Assembly: GCF_019753765.1 (NCBI RefSeq)
Contig: NZ_JAIJZW010000001.1
Location: forward strand, 167,127-231,126
DNA from: Microbacterium marinilacus
Lineage (GTDB): Bacteria > Actinomycetota > Actinomycetes > Actinomycetales > Microbacteriaceae
Direction of reading: 5' to 3'
Length of the DNA: 64,000 nt
Positions 61,966 through 64,000 of this stretch are shown one piece after another. The notes beneath the pieces are model-generated. The model did not search any database and was not told the origin of the DNA. It saw only the letters and a program-made list of their open reading frames with translations. Both the position numbers and the translations under genes were made by a program. How positions within the stretch are numbered: position 1 is the first letter of the stretch; each line of letters opens with the position of its first letter.

Positions 61966-63110
61966 CAGCTCTCTCCTTCTGTGGCGTCCGCGGAGGCTCG
62001 CGCGCTGTCGGCTGTCGGCGGGTTCCCGTCGTGTTCCGCGACACGGTGCGGGAGCTCATCGCGTTCCGCGACACGGTGCGCATCGTCGTCGCGTTCCGCG
62101 ACGACGAGCAGGTCGTCTCCCAGCGTCAGCCGCTCGGACACCCGCAGTCGCCGCGCCTCAGAGATCGACGGCACGCCCACGTCCGTGAGCGCGACGCGGG
62201 GGCCGCCCAGCAGCACGGGGGCGATGTACGCCAGCACCCGGTCGGCGAGGCCCGCCGCGATGAACGCGCTGGCGAGGGTCGGACCGCCCTCGACGAAGAC
62301 CCGGTGCAGGCCGCGATCCCACAGGTCGTCGAGCACGAACGCCAGGTCGCGGGTGTCGTAGAACAGCGGCGGACGGGGGTGCGCGTGGACGGCCGCGCCG
62401 TCCGGCGTCGCGCGGGTGCCGATCACGACGGGCACCGGCTGCTCGGCGAACAGCCGGTCGCCGTCCCGCGCGGTGAGGGCAGGGTCGTCGGCGAGCACGG
62501 TGCCCGTGCCCACCACGATCGCGTCCGCCCGCGCGCGCCGGGCGTGCACGTCGGCGCGCGCCGCGGGGCCCGTGATCCACTGGCTCGAGCCGTCGGCCGC
62601 GGCGGCGCGCCCGTCCAGGCTCTGCGCCCACTTCACGGTCACATGCGGTCGGCCGAGCGCCGCGGCCGTGAGCCACGGCCCGACCAGCGCGCGGGCCTGA
62701 CCCGCCAGGACGCCCGCGACGACGTCGACGCCCGCGGCGCGCAGCCGCTCCGCACCGCCGCCGGACGCGTCGCCGGGGTCGTCGAGCGCGTACACGACGC
62801 GCGCCACGCCCGCGCGGATGAGCGCCTCGGCGCACGGCCCCGTGCGGCCAGTGTGGTTGCACGGCTCGAGCGTCACGATCGCGGTCGCACCGTGCGCGCC
62901 GCCGTCCGGCAACGCCGCCAGCGCGTCGACCTCGGCGTGCGGCGTCCCCGCGCCGCGGTGCCATCCCTCCGCCAGCACCTCGCCGGACGGCGACAGGATC
63001 ACCGCGCCGACCTGCGGGTTGCGGCTGCGGGGGCCGCGCAGCGCCAGCTCGAGGGCGCGCGCCATCGCACGCTGCTCGACGGGGCTCGCCCCGTCCGGAC
63101 GTTGCGCCAT
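61965..63110 (-). CDS. ribD: Bifunctional riboflavin deaminase/reductase with repeat tail
   Basis: A 381-residue protein. The deaminase half has TPHAEVDALAALPDGG and LEPCNHTGRTGPC (zinc His/Cys). The reductase half has PHVTVKWAQSLDGRAA, GTGTVLADDPALTARD and VFVEGGPTLASAFIAAGLAD. The start at 63110 follows GGAGGG; the earlier in-frame region overlaps the FMN riboswitch. The last 40 residues contain a 10-residue repeat (VAERDDDAHR, VAERDELPHR, VAEHDG), coded by a 30-bp tandem DNA repeat. It heads the rib operon, controlled by FMN. Confidence 0.92.
   Translation of the reverse strand: MAQRPDGASPVEQRAMARALELALRGPRSRNPQVGAVILSPSGEVLAEGWHRGAGTPHAEVDALAALPDGGAHGATAIVTLEPCNHTGRTGPCAEALIRAGVARVVYALDDPGDASGGGAERLRAAGVDVVAGVLAGQARALVGPWLTAAALGRPHVTVKWAQSLDGRAAAADGSSQWITGPAARADVHARRARADAIVVGTGTVLADDPALTARDGDRLFAEQPVPVVIGTRATPDGAAVHAHPRPPLFYDTRDLAFVLDDLWDRGLHRVFVEGGPTLASAFIAAGLADRVLAYIAPVLLGGPRVALTDVGVPSISEARRLRVSERLTLGDDLLVVAERDDDAHRVAERDELPHRVAEHDGNPPTADSARASADATEGES
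62033..62100. repeat. 30-bp tandem repeat inside the ribD 3' end
   Basis: GTTCCGCGACACGGTGCG begins a 30-bp unit at 62033-62062 that repeats at 62063-62092, with a third partial unit GTTCCGCGACGACGAGCA from 62093. The period keeps the ribD frame, so expansion or loss changes the C-terminal tail by 10 residues without a frameshift. Confidence 0.8.
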
Positions 63111-63195
63111 CCGACCCTCCTTCGACGAACCGGGGTCGAATCGTGGCGACGGCGTTGGGGCGCCGCGGTCGTCGACCGCGTCGCGTCTCCCGTGC

Positions 63196-63332
63196 TGCCT
63201 CCCATCCGGACTCGTGCGACTCTCGTCGCACATCACCGTCGGTCCCGGAATTCCACCGGATCAGCCTTGCGCCTCTGGCGCTCGGCTCGCGGACTGTCAC
63301 CGCCGGTTCGGATTCTCACCGACCCCGGAGCA
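63196..63332 (-). promoter_or_regulatory. FMN riboswitch (RFN element) upstream of ribD
   Basis: Read on the minus strand, the leader has the RFN blocks in order: CTCCGGGGTCGGTGAGAATCC, then GAACCGGCGGTGACAGTCCG, CGAGCC, a variable hairpin, GGATCCGGTGGAATTCCGG, GACCGACGGTGATG and finally GTCCGGATGGGAGG. This is the standard FMN aptamer. About 85 nt separate it from the ribD start. Hairpins CGCGGTC-GAC-GACCGCG (63164-63180) and TTCGAC...GTCGAA just before the GGAGGG Shine-Dalgarno could serve as the expression platform. FMN would shut the operon. Confidence 0.93.
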
Positions 63333-63348
63333 CGTGTGCTGCACTCAG

Positions 63349-63354
63349 ATTATC
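63349..63354 (-). promoter_or_regulatory. Candidate -10 box of the rib operon
   Basis: On the minus strand GATAAT (63354-63349) precedes the FMN riboswitch by about 17 bp, placing the transcription start just before its first helix. A weak -35 (TGGAAC) lies 17 bp upstream. The A/T-rich patch stands out in the GC background. Confidence 0.45.
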
Positions 63355-63434
63355 CGAACGCGGACGCCGCCGTTCCATTCCCGTCATCGGGCTTCATGAG
63401 CGGATCCTCGGATTCCGCTGTGCGCGGGGACGGC

Positions 63435-63571
63435 GGCCGTCATGTCAGCGGCCTGCTGGCCGATGACCGGACGGGACAGAGGTGACAGCCTCCGCTCTTT
63501 GCGGAGGCCGTCATGTCAGCGGCCTGCTGGCCGATGACCGGACAGGACAGAGGTGACAGCCTCCGCTCTTT
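63435..63571. repeat. Two 66-bp direct repeats between the Fpg/Nei and ribD genes
   Basis: The 66-bp unit at 63435-63500 recurs at 63506-63571 with one base changed (CGGGAC to CAGGAC); the spacer is GCGGA. Each unit runs GGCCGTCATGTCAGCGG ... GACAGCCTCCGCTCTTT. The end of each forms one arm of a terminator-like hairpin (CCTCCGC TCTTT GCGGAGG at the first). The unit is too long for a CRISPR repeat with a 5-bp spacer. It looks like a tandem duplication of a terminator region. Confidence 0.85.
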
Positions 63572-63585
63572 GAGGAGGCTGTCAC
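63553..63585. terminator. Terminator overlapping the Fpg/Nei stop codon
   Basis: GTGACAGCCTCC (63553-63564) pairs perfectly with GGAGGCTGTCAC (63574-63585). The stem includes the stop codon of the Fpg/Nei gene at 63582-63584. The arms are partly shared with the 66-bp repeat. Confidence 0.7.
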
Positions 63586-64000
63586 TTCAGCAGTCGCGAG
63601 AGGCGGCGGTCCGCGAGCACCTTGCCGCCGGTCTGGCACGTGGGGCAGTACTCGAAGCTGCGGTCGGCGAGGAAGACGCTGCGCACGGTGTCGCCGCACA
63701 CGGGACAGGCCTCCCCGGCGCGCGCGTGGACGCTCATGCCGCGGCGCTTCGCGTCCTTCAGCTCGGCCGGCGGCCGGCCGCGAGCGGTCTGCACCGCCGA
63801 CGTCAGCGTGGCGCGCAGCGCCTCGTACAGCCGGTCGACGTCGCCGGCGTCGAGGTTGGCGGCCAGCGCGTAGGGCGACATCCGCGCCGCGTGCAGGATC
63901 TCGTCCGAGTAGGCGTTGCCGATGCCGGCCACGATCTGCTGATCGCGGAGCACGCCCTTGATCTGGCTGCGTCGTCCCTCGAGCAGCCCGGCCAGCGTGT
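63582..64000 (-). CDS. Fpg/Nei-family DNA glycosylase, C-terminal part
   Basis: The gene runs off the right edge; about 139 residues remain. The part in view has the helix-two-turn-helix region (LEGRRSQIKGVLRDQQIVAGI then GNAYSDEILHAARMSP) and the C-terminal zinc finger CPVCGDTVRSVFLADRSFEYCPTC with four Cys, which bind damaged DNA bases or abasic sites. The protein ends TGGKVLADRRLSRLLK, a short tail after the finger. The catalytic N-terminal Pro and Glu are outside the window, so Fpg (MutM) and Nei cannot be told apart with certainty. Confidence 0.88.
   Translation of the reverse strand, partial: TLAGLLEGRRSQIKGVLRDQQIVAGIGNAYSDEILHAARMSPYALAANLDAGDVDRLYEALRATLTSAVQTARGRPPAELKDAKRRGMSVHARAGEACPVCGDTVRSVFLADRSFEYCPTCQTGGKVLADRRLSRLLK

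Noticed and set aside
63435..63571. CRISPR array
   Set aside because: Two repeats of 66 bp with a 5-bp spacer and no cas genes do not form an array; the units contain terminator arms.

Overview
The window is a high-GC chromosomal segment from an actinobacterium, most likely a Microbacteriaceae member close to Microbacterium. The grounds are strong G/C at third codon positions, GTG starts, a RamB-type regulator beside GTP-dependent pckG, a ZTP riboswitch on glyA-folD, and the IclR, MarR, PucR and GntR(FCD) regulator mix. I see no rRNA, tRNA, CRISPR, phage or insertion sequence. The ends cut two genes: an unidentified leftward gene at the left and an Fpg/Nei glycosylase at the right.

Left part (1-9.7 kb): nagA; a ZTP riboswitch driving glyA-folD; ramB-like regulator divergent from pckG with a perfect palindrome between them; then an IclR regulator and pobA (4-hydroxybenzoate to protocatechuate).

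9.8-19.3 kb: a NitT/TauT-type ABC importer downstream of a MarR regulator, divergent from a five-gene rightward operon (SDR, amidohydrolase, acyl-CoA dehydrogenase, MaoC hydratase, acyl-CoA ligase). This gene set matches the cou/phd hydroxycinnamate side-chain pathway of actinobacteria. Its expected products are 4-hydroxybenzoate (substrate of PobA), vanillate and syringate.

19.3-30.3 kb: an ABC exporter with a small HTH repressor; a DUF1684 protein; then an NCS1 permease, a hydantoinase/oxoprolinase-like protein, three consecutive DUF917 paralogues and a PucR regulator, which look like a heterocycle-utilisation cluster of unknown substrate. Two 69-bp palindromic intergenic elements flank this block.

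30.4-41.4 kb: a ten-gene leftward operon with a ribose-type ABC importer, two SDRs, a zinc dehydrogenase, a TIM-barrel epimerase, an aldehyde dehydrogenase and a split transketolase, but no kinase. A divergent MarR gene with an operator placed between -35 and -10 probably controls it.

42.3-55.8 kb: a GntR(FCD) regulator, a branched-chain-type (Liv) ABC importer, an NAD-binding dehydrogenase, an aldehyde dehydrogenase, then divergent ligM (tetrahydrofolate-dependent O-demethylase) and galB-galC-galD plus a type I (VOC) extradiol dioxygenase. The same 9-mer TTGTNGACA occurs in the gntR, liv and ligM/gal control regions. The proposed flow is methoxylated aromatic acid to gallate, 4-oxalomesaconate, then pyruvate and oxaloacetate. 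The ring-cleaving enzyme is not of the LigB type known from other gallate pathways.

55.8-64 kb: a small membrane protein, a flavin disulfide reductase, an MHS-type MFS transporter, and the riboflavin operon ribD-ribE-ribBA-ribH under an FMN riboswitch. A 66-bp direct repeat lies between that riboswitch and the cut Fpg/Nei gene.
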